Shown one piece after another: positions 1-15,378 of a stretch of 64,000 nucleotides of DNA. How positions within the stretch are numbered: the first letter of the stretch is position 1; each line of letters opens with the position of its first letter. The position numbers and the translations under genes are program-made. Where the stretch lies: the NCBI GenBank assembly GCA_021018995.1, contig CM037595.1:95740491-95804490 (forward strand). The letters run 5' to 3'. Source of the stretch: Chloranthus sessilifolius. Taxonomy: Eukaryota; Streptophyta; Magnoliopsida; Chloranthales; Chloranthaceae. The notes under the pieces are model-generated. The model had not been told where the DNA came from. It did not search any database and worked only from the letters and a program-made list of their open reading frames with translations.

Positions 1-778
1 GCCAGTTATGCATGCACCTCGTGCTCCTCACTTAGCTGCAGATCATCGAATTCTTAGATACATAAAGTCCAGTCCTGGTTGTGGACTTGTGTATCATTCT
101 CATGGTCATTTTCATACATCTGGATGCACTTATGTTGATTGAGCAGGATCACTAACTGATTGTCGTTCTACTTCTGGATATTGTGCCTTCCTCGAGAGCA
201 ACCTTGTCTCTTGGAAAGTAAGAAACAACATGTAGTATCTAAATCTAGTGTTGAAGCTGAGTATTGTGCGATAGGTCATGGACCGTGTGAGTTGTTATGG
301 CTCCGCTCTCTTATGTTTGAGCTGGGCTTTCATGTGAGTACTCCGATGCCTATTCATTGTGACAATGAGGTTGTCGAGAAGATTGCATTTGATTGTGTGC
401 TCCATGAACGTGCAAAACGTATAGAAGTCAATATTCACTTTGTGAGGGAAAAAGTTTGTGACAACACTCTGAATTTGTTGATGTCTCCTCTTCACAATAG
501 CTGGCGGATATCTTCACCAAGGCGGTGGGGCCTGTTATTCTAATGATATATCGGTCAAGTTGGGCATGTATGATGTTTATGCTCCAGCTTGAGGGTAGTG
601 ATGTCTCTCTGTTAGTTGTGTTGGTGTACGTATATCATTGTTGGGTGTGCCATATTAATATTTTATCTCTTAATATAAATGCTAGTGAGGAACTCATTCT
701 CACTTAGCCTTCTCCTTATTTCTATATTTCTCTCTTCCCCTCTTCTCTTATCTTACTGCAAACCTAAAACCATCAACA
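1..778 (+). mobile_element. Ty1/copia retrotransposon 3' end (fossil)
   Basis: The plus strand reads the C-terminal RNase H part of a Ty1/copia polyprotein. Visible motifs are SKKQHVVSKSSVEAEYCAI, LLWLRSLMFELGF, IHCDN and a HERAKRIEVNIHFVREKV stretch, which is the family's usual tail. A purine-rich stretch (GCTTGAGGGTAG) precedes a TG at about 599, and a short LTR of about 180 bp appears to run to about 778 (TGATGTCTC to CATCAACA). The 5' part of the element lies outside the window. The copy is broken and has a handful of interruptions. It lies downstream of VPS8 exon 6 in opposite orientation, so it is probably in a VPS8 intron. Confidence 0.8.
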
Positions 779-840
779 TAATACTACTTTCCTACTATTA
801 AAACCACCACCTGAAACCACCATCCTCCTAACCAAGATTG

Positions 841-1320
841 TCAACTGGTACCAGCATAGAAAGATTGGAACTAAGCAAGGGAAGCATGCAAAAACAATGT
901 TGGCTTGCTCTAAAAAGAAACCACGGGAAGATTCAGGATTTAAAACCTAAAATGGAATACATAATTTGCAGCCAGTATGGTGTAATTTACAAAACAAACT
1001 AGCCAGAGAGGATTAAATAAACAGCTCCAAGAATGTGCCTAGTATTAGCAGAAACGGATTAGAACTAAGAAAAACAAGCATGCAACAAGAATGTTGAAAT
1101 GCCTGGTACCAGCATAGAAAGATTACAACAAGGCAAAGCAAGCATAGAAAAGGGCATAGAAAGACTAAACTAAGCAAGGCAAGCATGCAAAAACAATGTT
1201 GACTTGCTCTAGAAAGAACCATTGGAAAATTTAGGATTAAAAATCATGAAATGGAATACACAATTTGCGGCCAATATAATATATTTAATAAAATAAATTG
1301 GCCAAAGAGGAATAAAATTC
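841..1320. repeat. Diverged tandem duplication of about 200 bp
   Basis: Two related blocks lie about 260 bp apart, at roughly 845-1020 and 1103-1318. Both contain GGTACCAGCATAGAAAGATT, then AAGCATGCAAAAACAATGTT, a CTTGCTCT stretch, AATGGAATACA and AATTTGC, in that order. A third scrap of the unit (AAACAAGCATGCAACAAGAATGTTG) lies near 1070-1095. The blocks differ by many substitutions and small indels. No coding signal is seen. Confidence 0.7.
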
Positions 1321-2099
1321 AGATTAGTGACCTTTCTCAAGCACCTAATTGTGCCATCCAAGAAACTCAAACGAGTTGGCAGTCATGGAATCCGGAAGTT
1401 TAGAAACATCAACTTTGCTGACTTATGCTAGAGCATTTGGGCCTTGTGAAGGATGAATCTGAACAATGGTTCAGTGTTCTTAGAGAGAGATGTGAGAAAG
1501 AGGAAACTTCTGCCATATGAGTAGATGAAAAGCAGTAAACTCTACTTTCTGGATGTCTGGAAATTAACCTTTGAATCAGTTAGGAAGCAGTTGTGCCACT
1601 GACTGGAATCACTTATTCAAGGTTTTGAAATCAAGGGAATAAAAGTCTTTTATAAAGATATTTGGTTTGTGCAAGAGACATCAGATTGTATCAATCCCAT
1701 TGTCCTAGCTACCAATACTCATTGTTTCCAGGTAGTAACCTAGTATTGTCTTTTTAGCAGCACATTTTTTTAGAGCACCTTTCCCTGATAATGTGAATCC
1801 ATCCATCCATCAATCCTTCTTGATTATCAACCCTTTTTGGATAAGTGGATTTTCATTAAACTCCGTGATCGTAAATCATCATTTTGTATGGTAACATCTA
1901 TTCCATTGTAGAAACCTTCTTTTTGTCTGAACTTCAAAAATGATTTCAAAGTACAAGGAGTGGTGGTCTCAAAAATTTTGGGAAGTGGAAACATATAGGA
2001 ACCCTATTTGGGAAATTATATTTAATTCTGTATAATGCTTAAATTATTGATAGAAATCTATTTATTTAATAATCGTTTATCTAAGCTTCAAAAGTTCAC
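1321..2099. other. Non-coding stretch, nothing recognised
   Basis: AT-rich sequence with no long reading frame, terminal repeat or RNA gene that I can recognise. I looked on the minus strand for the next VPS8 exon after 2840 and did not find it. By position this is probably VPS8 intron sequence. Confidence 0.4.
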
Positions 2100-2365
2100 A
2101 ACCTCATGTCTAGTAACCAATCATCATCACAACTTTGTCTCATCTATATGGGATCGGCTTTGCGAGTACTATTTCTCCACTCGTTTCTTATCAGTGCTAA
2201 GCTCTCTATAACTTCACAATCTTCATACCACTGCACCCTCCAGGTCATCACTGGTCTTCCTCTTCTCCTACTTCCTTATGCTCGTAGTATCTCAACCCTC
2301 CGTACAAGGTCTGCTTCTGGCCTCCGTTGGACATGTCCAAACCACATCAAGCGACATTCGGTAAT
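2100..2365 (-). mobile_element. RTE-type LINE 3' fragment
   Basis: On the minus strand a frame reads FGHVQRRPEADLVRRVE, then GSRRRGRPVMTWRVQWYED, then IRNEWRNSTRKADPI and a stop at 2146-2144. The GH-hxRRP, GRRRGRP and final KADPI pattern is the known C-terminus of plant RTE-clade non-LTR reverse transcriptases. One in-frame stop lies between VEILRA and GSRRRG. Only the last 70 or so codons and a short 3' end remain, so it is a dead 5'-truncated copy. It has the same orientation as VPS8. Confidence 0.65.
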
Positions 2366-2451
2366 TTTTCCGCTAGTCACCAGTTAATTTTTCTCAAATG
2401 CGGCATAGCAATCATTGAGAGACAAATTTTCATGGTAATGAAATCAATAGT

Positions 2452-2454
<3 letters not shown>

Positions 2455-2512
<58 letters not shown>
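2455..2512. repeat. (AT)29 microsatellite
   Basis: Uninterrupted alternating AT of 58 bp. It gives rise to meaningless IYIY reading frames on both strands. Confidence 0.97.
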
Positions 2513-2514
<2 letters not shown>

Positions 2515-2839
2515 TAACCATACATAAGAAAAATCAAAACTATAATGTATATCCTGAGCACCCAATGCCCATAAGCTGCCCAAATATCACCTAAATGCTA
2601 GAGTCTAGAGGTGATCAATACTGAAGACCTCAAGCCCAGCTCTGGATTAGCTATGCGTCTCTAGAAATGTCAAAATTGACAACAAAGAAGTGAAAATATT
2701 AATTTTGTCAAATGAAGTGCCAGAAAATTTAAAAACTTGGAAAAGATTCTCACTGTCCAAAAGCTTCAACTAGAACTTAGATATCCCATCATTATGAACA
2801 TGCATGTAATGAAGTAGCAAAATGTAGAAATGAAAATAC

Positions 2840-7170
<4,331 letters not shown>

Positions 7171-7308
7171 GGAAGATCTCGTGGTGAAGGTCTTCTTCGT
7201 CATTCTACAGTTTTTCCCCTTCTTTTGGAAAGCTCCGCCTTCATATTTTCCTGTAAGAGGAGGAACTGAATAGTTGACATGTCTCTGTGTTCGGTGTGGA
7301 GGAACCAG

Positions 7309-7317
7309 CTTATATAG
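7309..7317 (-). promoter_or_regulatory. VPS8 TATA box, also the left MULE target duplication
   Basis: On the minus strand the sequence reads CTATATAAG, a good TATA box, with its 3' end 138 bp upstream of the ATG at 7170. That leaves room for a 5' UTR of about 100 nt. The same nine bases (one mismatch) recur at 16253-16261 just beyond the other end of the MULE, so this is both the core promoter and the left copy of the target-site duplication. Everything upstream of it in the ancestral promoter is now beyond 16 kb. Confidence 0.75.
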
Positions 7318-7413
7318 GGGAAATTTACGTGACCGACCCTCGCAGATAACCTTTCACTGGAGAGACCCTATAGTTTCACCTTTACCCAAATCAACCAGCT
7401 CCAAGCCGAGTCG
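7318..7413 (+). repeat. MULE left terminal inverted repeat
   Basis: It aligns with the reverse complement of 16157-16252. The best block is GAGACCCTATAGTTTCACCT, followed by TT[A/T]CCCAAATC. Identity over about 95 bp is about 80 per cent by eye and fades further inside. MULE repeats of this kind normally hold the transposase binding site and the promoter of the inner gene, here mudrA. Confidence 0.85.
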
Positions 7414-7640
7414 ACATAAGGAGAATAAAAAGTTCATATTACCCCCTTCTCTGACTTTCTTTAACCCAAATACACTCCCTTTTTTCTTATTTTAATCTGC
7501 GCTAAGAAGGTGGTAAAGGTGACGACGTCTTTTGTCTCAGATCTGCTAACTGGAAGAAGAAAACAGAGGTTTGGGAGAAGAAACTCCTGCATTTTACCAT
7601 TCGGAGTTAAAGATCTTGCAATTTCCCATTCCGACGCGAG

Positions 7641-8003
7641 GTATGTTCAGATCCAGTGTAAACCATATCGAAATAACTTTTGAAAAAGGTGAATAGATAT
7701 CGATTGTAAATAAATGCAGGAGCTGGTTGATTGTAAGATATATTTCGATTGATTATCCAATCGGCACAGACTTCATAAACAATCGATATTGATTGGATAT
7801 CCAATCGACCAACTCCTGCATTTATTTGAAATCGGTGCCAATTGGATACGCAATCGTTAATGATTGGTAACTCAATCGGTAGCGATTAGATACTCAATCG
7901 GTACCGATTGGTAACTCAATCGGTACCGATTGGATATCAGTTGTTTTGCTACTAATTTGTCATATTCATCCGTCTTATGACTCCTTTATTCTCCCTCTTA
8001 AAG
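7641..8003 (+). other. Probable mudrA 5' UTR intron carrying a palindromic array
   Basis: A donor (CGCGAG|GTATGT at 7641) and an acceptor (CCTCTTAAAG|AGGCAATG, exon from 8004) bracket an AT-rich interval. The ATG of mudrA is 5 bp after the acceptor. From about 7690 to 7950 the interval holds repeats such as CAATCGGTACCGATTGG, each a near-palindrome joined by TAACT or similar spacers. The intron is inferred from splice-like signals only. Confidence 0.5.
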
Positions 8004-8008
8004 AGGCA

Positions 8009-10765
8009 ATGTCTAGTGTGAAAATTCCTCTTCTCTGTCACTTTGATGGCCATATTATAAACGATGATGGTTTGTATCAAGGTGACCGCCTGAGGGTTAT
8101 TACAATTTCGACGGGTGTATCTTATGAACGGTTCAGAAGGCGAATTTCTGCTGTCAGTTTTGTGAGAGCAAATGAAACAATTTCCATAAAGTTCTCTATG
8201 AAGATAGTGAACACTCCTGTGCTTGCCGACGTTTTGGATTCGGATGATTTGGCCACCCTATTTTCATTTTATAAATCCGGGTCGGACATTATAAAGGTAT
8301 TCATCATTAAAGAACCATCCTCCTTCCGATTCGAAGCTGAACATGTACCTCTAGGTGGGACTGATTTTGTGAGTAACCATTCCTTCCAGCCATGTAAGTT
8401 TGAGGAGGAAGGACTTACATATGATACTATTCAGTTAGGTGATGACGGCGATTTTGCGGCAAACATATCCGCCATGAAGACAACTATCTATCTAAAGCAT
8501 GCCCCAGTTGAATCATATGATGACCCACTACAAAATATGCATGGGGCACATTGTAGTCAAGAGTTAGACTACACGTCTCTAAGAATGGGGGATGAAGACG
8601 ATTTTCATCATATCTTTTCCGATGGATTCACAATTTGGATGACTTACGAATTATGTTCTACTATGCTATCGATGGGGAGTAATGAAGGAGCTCAACCCTA
8701 TTTCCATACATATAATCACCCCTTCGGTGAAGGGATTAGTCAACCATGTTAGAACCCGTTCGGTGAAGGGCTTAGTCAGTCATGTCATGATCCGTTCCAT
8801 GAAGGGCCTAGTCAACCATATCAGAACCCCTTTGGTGAAGAAGGATCTAGTGAACCACCTCAAAACACTGATGGTGAAGAGAACGTCAAAGATTATGATG
8901 ATGAATCGGATGGGTTTATAAAAGAGGATCTGAAATGTTTTACGAGGGGCATTGATAATCCATTAATAGATGGAGCTTATGAAGTGTCAGAGACATCGAA
9001 CAAGTCTTCCGATCAAGAGGTGGAAACCGAATGTCGGAATTGGACATTTGAAGTTGGAGAGATCTTCAGAGATAAACAAACATTTCAAAGAGCATTGAAA
9101 GAGCACGCGGTGGAAAAAAACTTTCAAATTCGGCCTTTGAAAACCGCTAATTATCGAGTGACAGCCGCATGCTACAAAGCCGGTTGTTCATGGCGAATAC
9201 ATACATCTAAATTAAATGGGCTCGACACTTTCCAAATCAAGACGTTCAATAGTACTCACACATGCGGAGCCACTAAGATCGGACCGCATGGTCACCGTAA
9301 TGCAACAATCTCGTTCGTAGCCAATTATGTACGGGAGAAACTTATGGAAGGATTCGACTATACTCCGGCGTCGATAATATTTGATATTGTAAAAGCTTAT
9401 AATGTGTAAATCTCATATGTTAAGGCTTGGAGGGGGAAAGAACTTGCCCTTAATGATATTAGAGGCAGTTGGAAATGACAATTTGTGGATCTACCAGCCT
9501 ACGTGAAGGAGATGGAGAGGATAGATCCTAATGTACGAACATCCTTTCAACTAACACTTGACGGTAAATTTTAAAGATTTTTTTAGAGTTTCCACCCCTG
9601 CATCGGAAGCTACCGTAGTACACTTCGTCACACATTGCTTGTAGATGGCACACAGCTATGGGGATGTTATAAAAGGATCCTACTTATTGCCTCAGGGCAA
9701 GACGGTAATGGTCATATATTACCATTAGCATTTGTCGTCGTCGAATTAGAAGAAGAAGATATGTGGATGTGGTTTCTTGAACGAGTAGGTGCGTTCGTGA
9801 TCGGTGAATTTACCGAAGATTTCTTATTTATCACGGATAGGTCGAAGGGTTTAATTAAGGTGGTCAAACATATCTTCCCTAACGCACACTACAACTATTG
9901 CATGCGACATATAACACAAAATTTGCAACACAAGTATCCCAAAAATAATGTGAAGAGTTTATGGTGGTGCGCCGCGCATGCATATTCAGTAGAGAAATTT
10001 GATTATTTTATTAACAAAATAAAGAAAGATCCTGCTGATCATCGGGCCGTAGAGTATATTTTGAAAATAGACCCAAAGCATTAGGCACGAGCACATATGA
10101 AAGGAAGACAATATGATTCTCTGACTACGAATAATATCAAAAGCTTAAACAGCGTACTAAAGATAACTCGAGAGAGACCAATTATCAACCTATTCAGAAC
10201 TACTAGAGAGAAAGTCGTCGATCATTTTCAAAAGTGCAGAGAGATATCTAAGAAATGGACCACCATACTATGTCCAAAAGCAAACGAGCATATGAAGAAG
10301 GTACTGCAATGGGCCGGTAGGAAGAGAGTTCAACCATACGGGCGCGATCAATTTCAGGTCAATTCCGAAAATTTTATTCATCATGTCGACTTAGAACACA
10401 AGACCTGTACTTGTCGCCGTTGGCTTATTCATGGCTTGCCTTGCTCTTATGCCATTGCAGCTATCAATCGGAGAAGTTACGATTACCATAACTTCTGTGA
10501 GAAATAGTTTTTTACTACTTGCTTTAGACAAACATACGATAAACAATGGCTTCCCACCCTCGATAAAAGCCAATGGACATTCCAAGCTGAGCAACTGCCG
10601 GAAAATATGAAAGTAAGACCACCCTACAATTGTCGAAAGCAAGTCGGTCGTCCGAGAAAGAGAAGGATAAGGTCTAAGGGTGAAGTTAGGGCCCTACAGT
10701 GTGGCAGGTGCAATAAGTATGGTCACAATCGCCGGAGTTGCACGACAATTGGTCCCATGGGTTGA
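8009..10765 (+). pseudogene. mudrA: mudrA, MULE transposase (decayed)
   Basis: The MULE transposase cuts and moves the element as a DDE enzyme. One reading frame of 919 codons runs from ATG 8009 to TGA 10765 with no frameshift but seven in-frame stops. In order: a PB1-like N-terminal domain (MSSVKIPLLCHFDG); four 12-residue repeats of the NPFGEGLSQ type (about 8705-8850); a MuDR N-terminal DNA-binding domain (FEVGEIFRDKQTFQRALKEH, with C and H ligands); the DDE core with first Asp in VDGTQLWG, second in FITDRSKGL and Glu in YSVEKFDYF; a SWIM finger CTCRRWLIHGLPCSYA, where the usual final His is Tyr; and a CCHC knuckle CGRCNKYGHNRRSC. The stops make it a pseudogene. Six of seven stops fit single C-to-T or G-to-A changes from expected Gln, Arg or Trp codons. 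Confidence 0.9.
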
Positions 10766-11195
10766 TACAATACAAGAAGTCAGCTAAATTTCCCATTAGA
10801 TGTAAATTCTCCAAAAAAATATAAAGAAGTGTTGATAGATAGCCCTGGTGAGAATTGGGGTTGACTTGTAACTTCATTGGGGTTGTATCCAACCTGATTT
10901 TCGAATTTAAGGCAAGCTTTGTACTCTTAAGATTTTTTAAACATTTTGTCACAAACAGTCAATATCGATTGATTCTGCAATCGATATCGATTGATTATGC
11001 TATCGACTGCTTGAGCACACTTTAATAAAGCCTGCGACAAGCCCATAACCCGCCTAATGTTAAGCAACCTATATAAATATTTTACATACTTGATATTATA
11101 AATGAAAAAAAATATGATTATTTTATAATTAAAATTTAAAATTTTCGTTTACAAATAATCTTTGAAGTTAATACAATTTTAACTTTTGAAATAAA
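10766..11195. other. MULE intergenic gap between convergent genes
   Basis: This is the 3' flank of both mudrA (plus) and the ULP gene (minus). At 10955-11010 it holds two copies of the ATCGATATCGATTG palindromic unit. A run of AT-rich sequence with AATAAA-like motifs follows (11080-11190). No further gene is seen. Confidence 0.6.
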
Positions 11196-11584
11196 CTAGG
11201 ATGTTACTGCATCAGTAGTAGGTTCTTCATCCATGGCTCTCTCGACTTCTCCATCGGTAGTAAATTTAGCGAGGGCTTGGCCAATTTCTGCCCTGATCTG
11301 ACTTATATTGTCTTAGCTGAAGTCGAATTTCTTCCCCAACATGAAGTACTCTATGTACTTCATAACAAATACCCCACAATCACAACCATTGCTCTGTCGG
11401 GGCACGGATTTGACCTTGCAATCAGAACTTGACCACGGATAGGTCACAGCTTCCAATGCAGTGGAGTCTCCGTGCACATGTAAAACCGCGGGAAGATATT
11501 TGGTCAGTTTTAAAAAGTGCAATGCCAGATAATGTTTAATAAGATAAGCTACTTAAGCAGAAAAAATATCTAGAGATATGTGTG

Positions 11585-11690
11585 ATCGATTGCCCAAACG
11601 ATCGACAACAATTGCATAATCAATCGTTAGCGATTGTATAATCAATCGTTAGCGATTGTATAATCAATCGTTAGCGATTGTTTAGACAAT
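11585..11690. repeat. 22 bp palindromic repeats in ULP intron 6
   Basis: Three near-perfect tandem copies of a 22 bp unit, AATCAATCGTTAGCGATTGT plus AT, follow a more diverged copy (GATTGCCCAAACGATCG). The intron runs 11714-11549. Each unit contains the 16 bp near-palindrome CAATCGTTAGCGATTG. Confidence 0.85.
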
Positions 11691-12254
11691 TTTGAAGGTG
11701 TGGACAATTCTTACCAGGATGTTGATTTGTAGGGGATACTTGTCCTTCTAGGGCCTATCCAAAATTGAATCAACGATCATTACCGATTGTTCTAAAACCT
11801 TAACGATCGCAAGGGCCCAATGCAAAGGAGCATGGCTATGAACTGGGACAAATATCTTAAATGAATAATATAATATATTAGAGGACACAATGGTAAAAAT
11901 TATAAATAAAGTTTGCAGAGAGCATAATGTACCATGTTGCATTGGTGAGCCCACAGATTCCTCAACCTATTGAAGAAGTTTTGGAGCACCTTCTTACCTG
12001 AGTTGGTTTCTTCCTTAAGGGCAACCCACCGTTCAATTTGCGTGGCTATCGGTTTTTGGTTGAGTTTTTCAATTTCAACAAAGAATCTGAAATCGTTATA
12101 ATCCATGGCGATATATGACAAATCGGTGGGGCTCATCAGGAAGAATTTATCACCAACTTCAGGATGAGCAGCGTCATCCATGACTTTCAAAAGTCTTAGG
12201 TAGGCTCCCATGATCTGAAAGATAACAAATTTCAGTAAATGTAGAGTCGGTATC

Positions 12255-12500
12255 AACTGTTCAGACAATCGTTAACGATTGTCTAGATAGTCGGTATCGA
12301 CTGTTCAGACAATCGTTAACGATTGTCTAGCTAATCGGTATCGACTGCTCAGACAATCGTTAACGATTGCGTAGAGAGGCGGTATCGACTATCTAGACAA
12401 TCGTTATCAACTATTAAGACAATTGGCATCGACTGTGTACATAATCGTCATCAATTGTGTAAACAATCGAGTTAGACTATCTAGGAAATCGTTCCCTTTT
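12255..12500. repeat. 44 bp double-unit palindromic repeats in ULP intron 4
   Basis: Three copies of a 44 bp higher-order unit alternate CAGACAATCGTTAACGATTG with a TCGGTATCGACTG half, followed by more decayed single units to about 12500. CAATCGTTAACGATTG is a perfect 16 bp palindrome. The array fills much of the intron 12578-12215. Confidence 0.85.
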
Positions 12501-13214
12501 TTTAATCAGTCGTTACTTTTATAAAACTTAAAAAGAAAATAACTTTGGAAATTGAATATGAGAGATTTGGTTACTTACAAGATTGTCTTAGTATGTCGTG
12601 CCTTCCAGACATTTGAACGTATGCATTCGGAGTGTATAATTACCCACGGAGCTTACGTAGATGCTGCATGAAACATAACGGCCAAGTTTTAATTCAAAAC
12701 GAAAGTTACTTCTAACTAAGTTGTTACTATCATCGGAAAAAAGGACAAATTCGTAATATATGTAACTTACTCAAAGATCCTTTTCGGAGTCATCCGATGG
12801 CATTCATGAACCTCTCGCTCCATTGACTCAATCATAGGAGGGGGCATCGTCTCAATTGGCAGTTTTTTTATCGCCTGCTTTTTTCCTGTCCTAGGCTTCA
12901 AGGCAATTTGTTTGACTTTAATCCTAGGCCTCAGGCGAGCATCTAATGGTTGCTCGGATTGCTCATCACCAGCCGGACCACCCTTATCATCATCATCGTG
13001 GGATTAGTTATCAGCTGCTGCCAACTCTTCTTGAGCGGGAGGAGCTGGTGCCACATCTGCTGATCCTTGGTCGGCTGGACCAGCAGGTTCTGGTCTAATA
13101 TCGGCAGAGAGAGACACTTCCGATAGCAACTTTGAAACAGCACCATCCTGAACATCGAAAGACATAAACTTGATAAATAAGAAAAATATAGAACAGAATG
13201 ACCTCTAAAAATAA

Positions 13215-13480
13215 TATAAATCGATTTCGAATCTAAACCGATCGTAAGTACAATCGATATCGATCGTATTTACATTCGGTACCGATCGCCTAACGATTGC
13301 ATTTACAAGCAGTACCGACTGCACATACGATCGATATCGATTGTAAATGCAATCGTTATCGATTGTAAATGCAATCGTTATCGATTGTACATACGATCAG
13401 TATCGATTATACATACGATCGTTATCGATTGTAAATGTAATTGTTATCGATTGTAAATACAATCGGTAAACAATCGAATA
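13215..13480. repeat. 22-23 bp palindromic repeats in ULP intron 2
   Basis: About ten to twelve tandem units of the form CAATCGTTATCGATTGTAAA, with variants such as CGATCGATATCGATTG, fill the intron between 13521 and 13148. Neighbouring units are mostly 70-95 per cent alike by eye. Confidence 0.85.
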
Positions 13481-14209
13481 AATAAAAATCGAATTAAAGC
13501 AGACTACACTGCCAATCATACCTTGGGTGTCACCTCCATTATCGTTTGAAGGAGTTCTATAATTTTTCCTTGCTCTTTCCGGATCAACTTGTTGAAGTGA
13601 TCCGCCGTTTTCAATTAAACATCCCTTGAAGTGAGCTGTTCTTCAAAGGAGTTGCATTGTGTCCGGAGGAGCATATTCTCCTCCACCAGTCGCTTATTCC
13701 CTTCCACCAATTGGTTAACTAACTCTTCCAAATGACTGGCTTTTTGGTTGAGTTTCAAGTTATCCAACTCCAAACCATCAATCCTCCTCAACTCTTGATT
13801 AGAGGAGGATGGTGTACTGCTGGTTGTCTTTGCGGCGACCCTTTTAGGCCGGTCTAATTGGCCTTGGACCTCATCTGACGAATAGCCTTCGTCAGACATT
13901 GTTTCGTCCTCAAATTCTTCCTCTTCAACTTTTTTGATCGGAATATTTCTTTTCTTCTTGGGCCGAAGATCAACTTCCACAGCTTTCTTGACCTCCTCAA
14001 CCTATTTCCTCTTCCCTCCAATTTCCCCCCCAACAGCCTTTAAAACCTGTTGATAATCCCTTACGAGGGGTATGTCCAACTCGAAGGTAACGGGTTCGAG
14101 GGGAGAGTTAATCTGTTACGAAAAAAGACAGGTTGTAAAATAACATAGAAAAATTTACAGAAATTGAAAAATTACTCTAAATTAAAGACTGCTTAAAGAG
14201 TGGAAAATG

Positions 14210-14520
14210 ATTACAATTACAGCCGATCCCAATTGTGTAGGTAATTGGTCCCGCTTGTGTAGGTAGTCGATCCCGATTGTGTAGGTAGTCAATCCCGATT
14301 GTGTAGGCAGTCGACCCCGATTGTGTAGGTAGTCGATCCCAATTGTGTAGGAAGTTGACACCGACAGTGTTGGAAGTCAATACCGACTGTATAGGCAGTC
14401 ACCACCGACTGTGTAGGCCGTCGATAACGATTGCTTAATCAATCGATCTGATTCCGTAGTCAGTCGTTTCTGACTACGTAGGCAATCGATATCGATTGAT
14501 TTGGTAATCGAAATCCTCCA
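14210..14520. repeat. 22 bp repeats in ULP intron 1
   Basis: About twelve tandem units of the form GTGTAGGTAGTCGATCCCGA plus TT, grading at the right into CAATCGATATCGATTG. The palindrome is weaker here than in the other arrays (GTCGATCCCGATTG), but the period is the same. The intron is 14586-14113. Confidence 0.8.
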
Positions 14521-15378
14521 GATTACTCCTTAAAGTTGTTACAAGTTTACCTTTACATATTTGAATTAGTTAAAATGATATCATACCTTGCTGTCGACCA
14601 TCTTCGCAAGAGTGTAGCCTTTATTCCTCGTTTAGGGCTTCTCCGCCCACTTCAACAATCGGGGGAAAGGGTTTAGCATTGACGTTCTTTGAGGTGAGAC
14701 GTCAGGCAGCATCTCATAGGCCCACCACTAAAGTACACACATACAGCCATAAATATTATATGGCTTAAGGGCTTTATCGTTGTCGGCTGTCTTTCTATTT
14801 GCCACGCCCTTCTCTATATACTCTAGCAAGTCTTTGAAGACGTAGAGACCCCATGAATTTTTTTTGAAATTTTCCACGTCATCGACGAGTTCAACGTGGG
14901 CTTCCGACAATTGAAGATGGGATCCGGGAAAAAGGAATGTACATAGAACAAAAAGAAGAGCCAATTTGACGAAGTCGTCATTACTTTGCGCTAGCCTCAA
15001 TCCACTATCAATATGAGATCGCAGAATTTTCTCGGGCGGTAGTCCCCGAAAATATTTGTATCGAATGGTTTCCACTTCAGGTGCTTTAATGGAAGGGGAA
15101 TACTCTTGGGGTTCAACAACTACAAGGCCCAGAATTAAGGCAACGTCCATCTCCTGAAGATAGACATCTCTCCTCCCGATTCAGAAGTGGTTCTTTTCAA
15201 CCCAAAAACTTAATATGGTATCCACAACATCTCCAGCAAAACTAACACCCTTTGGCATTTGGAATATTCCCTTAAAAACTGATGCACTTAGCATCTCCTT
15301 CCGCTGCGGGCTAGCGTCTTCGTAGATCTTCAAAATGCCAGTAGGAGAATATTTGCCAACAACATGTTGTACAACCAT

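Larger units (their letters stand above)
11196..15378 (-). pseudogene. ULP1-type SUMO protease / DUF1985 gene of the MULE (decayed)
   Basis: ULP1 (C48) cysteine proteases remove SUMO; KAONASHI elements carry such genes with unknown purpose. Seven exons fit GT-AG introns: 15378-14587, 14112-13522, 13147-12771, 12663-12579, 12214-11933, 11855-11715 and 11548-11196. Exon 1 encodes a DUF1985 domain (LALLFVLCTFLFPG, VDDVENFKKNSWGLYVFKDL, WAYEMLPDV). Exons 2-3 encode an acidic, coiled-coil and Pro/Ala-rich linker (VNQLVEGNKRLVEENMLL). Exons 5-7 encode the protease. The catalytic His (HAPLHWALAIV), Asp (MIVDSILD), Gln (PRQSNGCDCG) and Cys (CDCGVFVMKY) are all still readable. At least nine in-frame stops, and no frameshift that I could see, make it a pseudogene. 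Every stop fits a C-to-T change from CAA, CAG or CGA. Exon edges are predictions from splice motifs and phase. A 5' non-coding exon may lie between about 15.4 and 16.1 kb. Confidence 0.8.

Noticed and set aside
2106-2387. Plus-strand 93-codon frame
   Set aside because: It is the antisense of the RTE LINE C-terminus, which reads clearly on the minus strand.
2327-2583. Frames on both strands reading IYIYIY
   Set aside because: Pure translation of the (AT)n tract.
7171-7203. Upstream in-frame ATG as the VPS8 start
   Set aside because: Possible, but MELDLDVLL at 7170 better resembles other plant VPS8 N-termini as remembered. Kept only as an alternative.
13215-13480. CRISPR-like array
   Set aside because: The units have no unique spacers, are palindromic through the whole period, and lie in an intron of a plant transposon.
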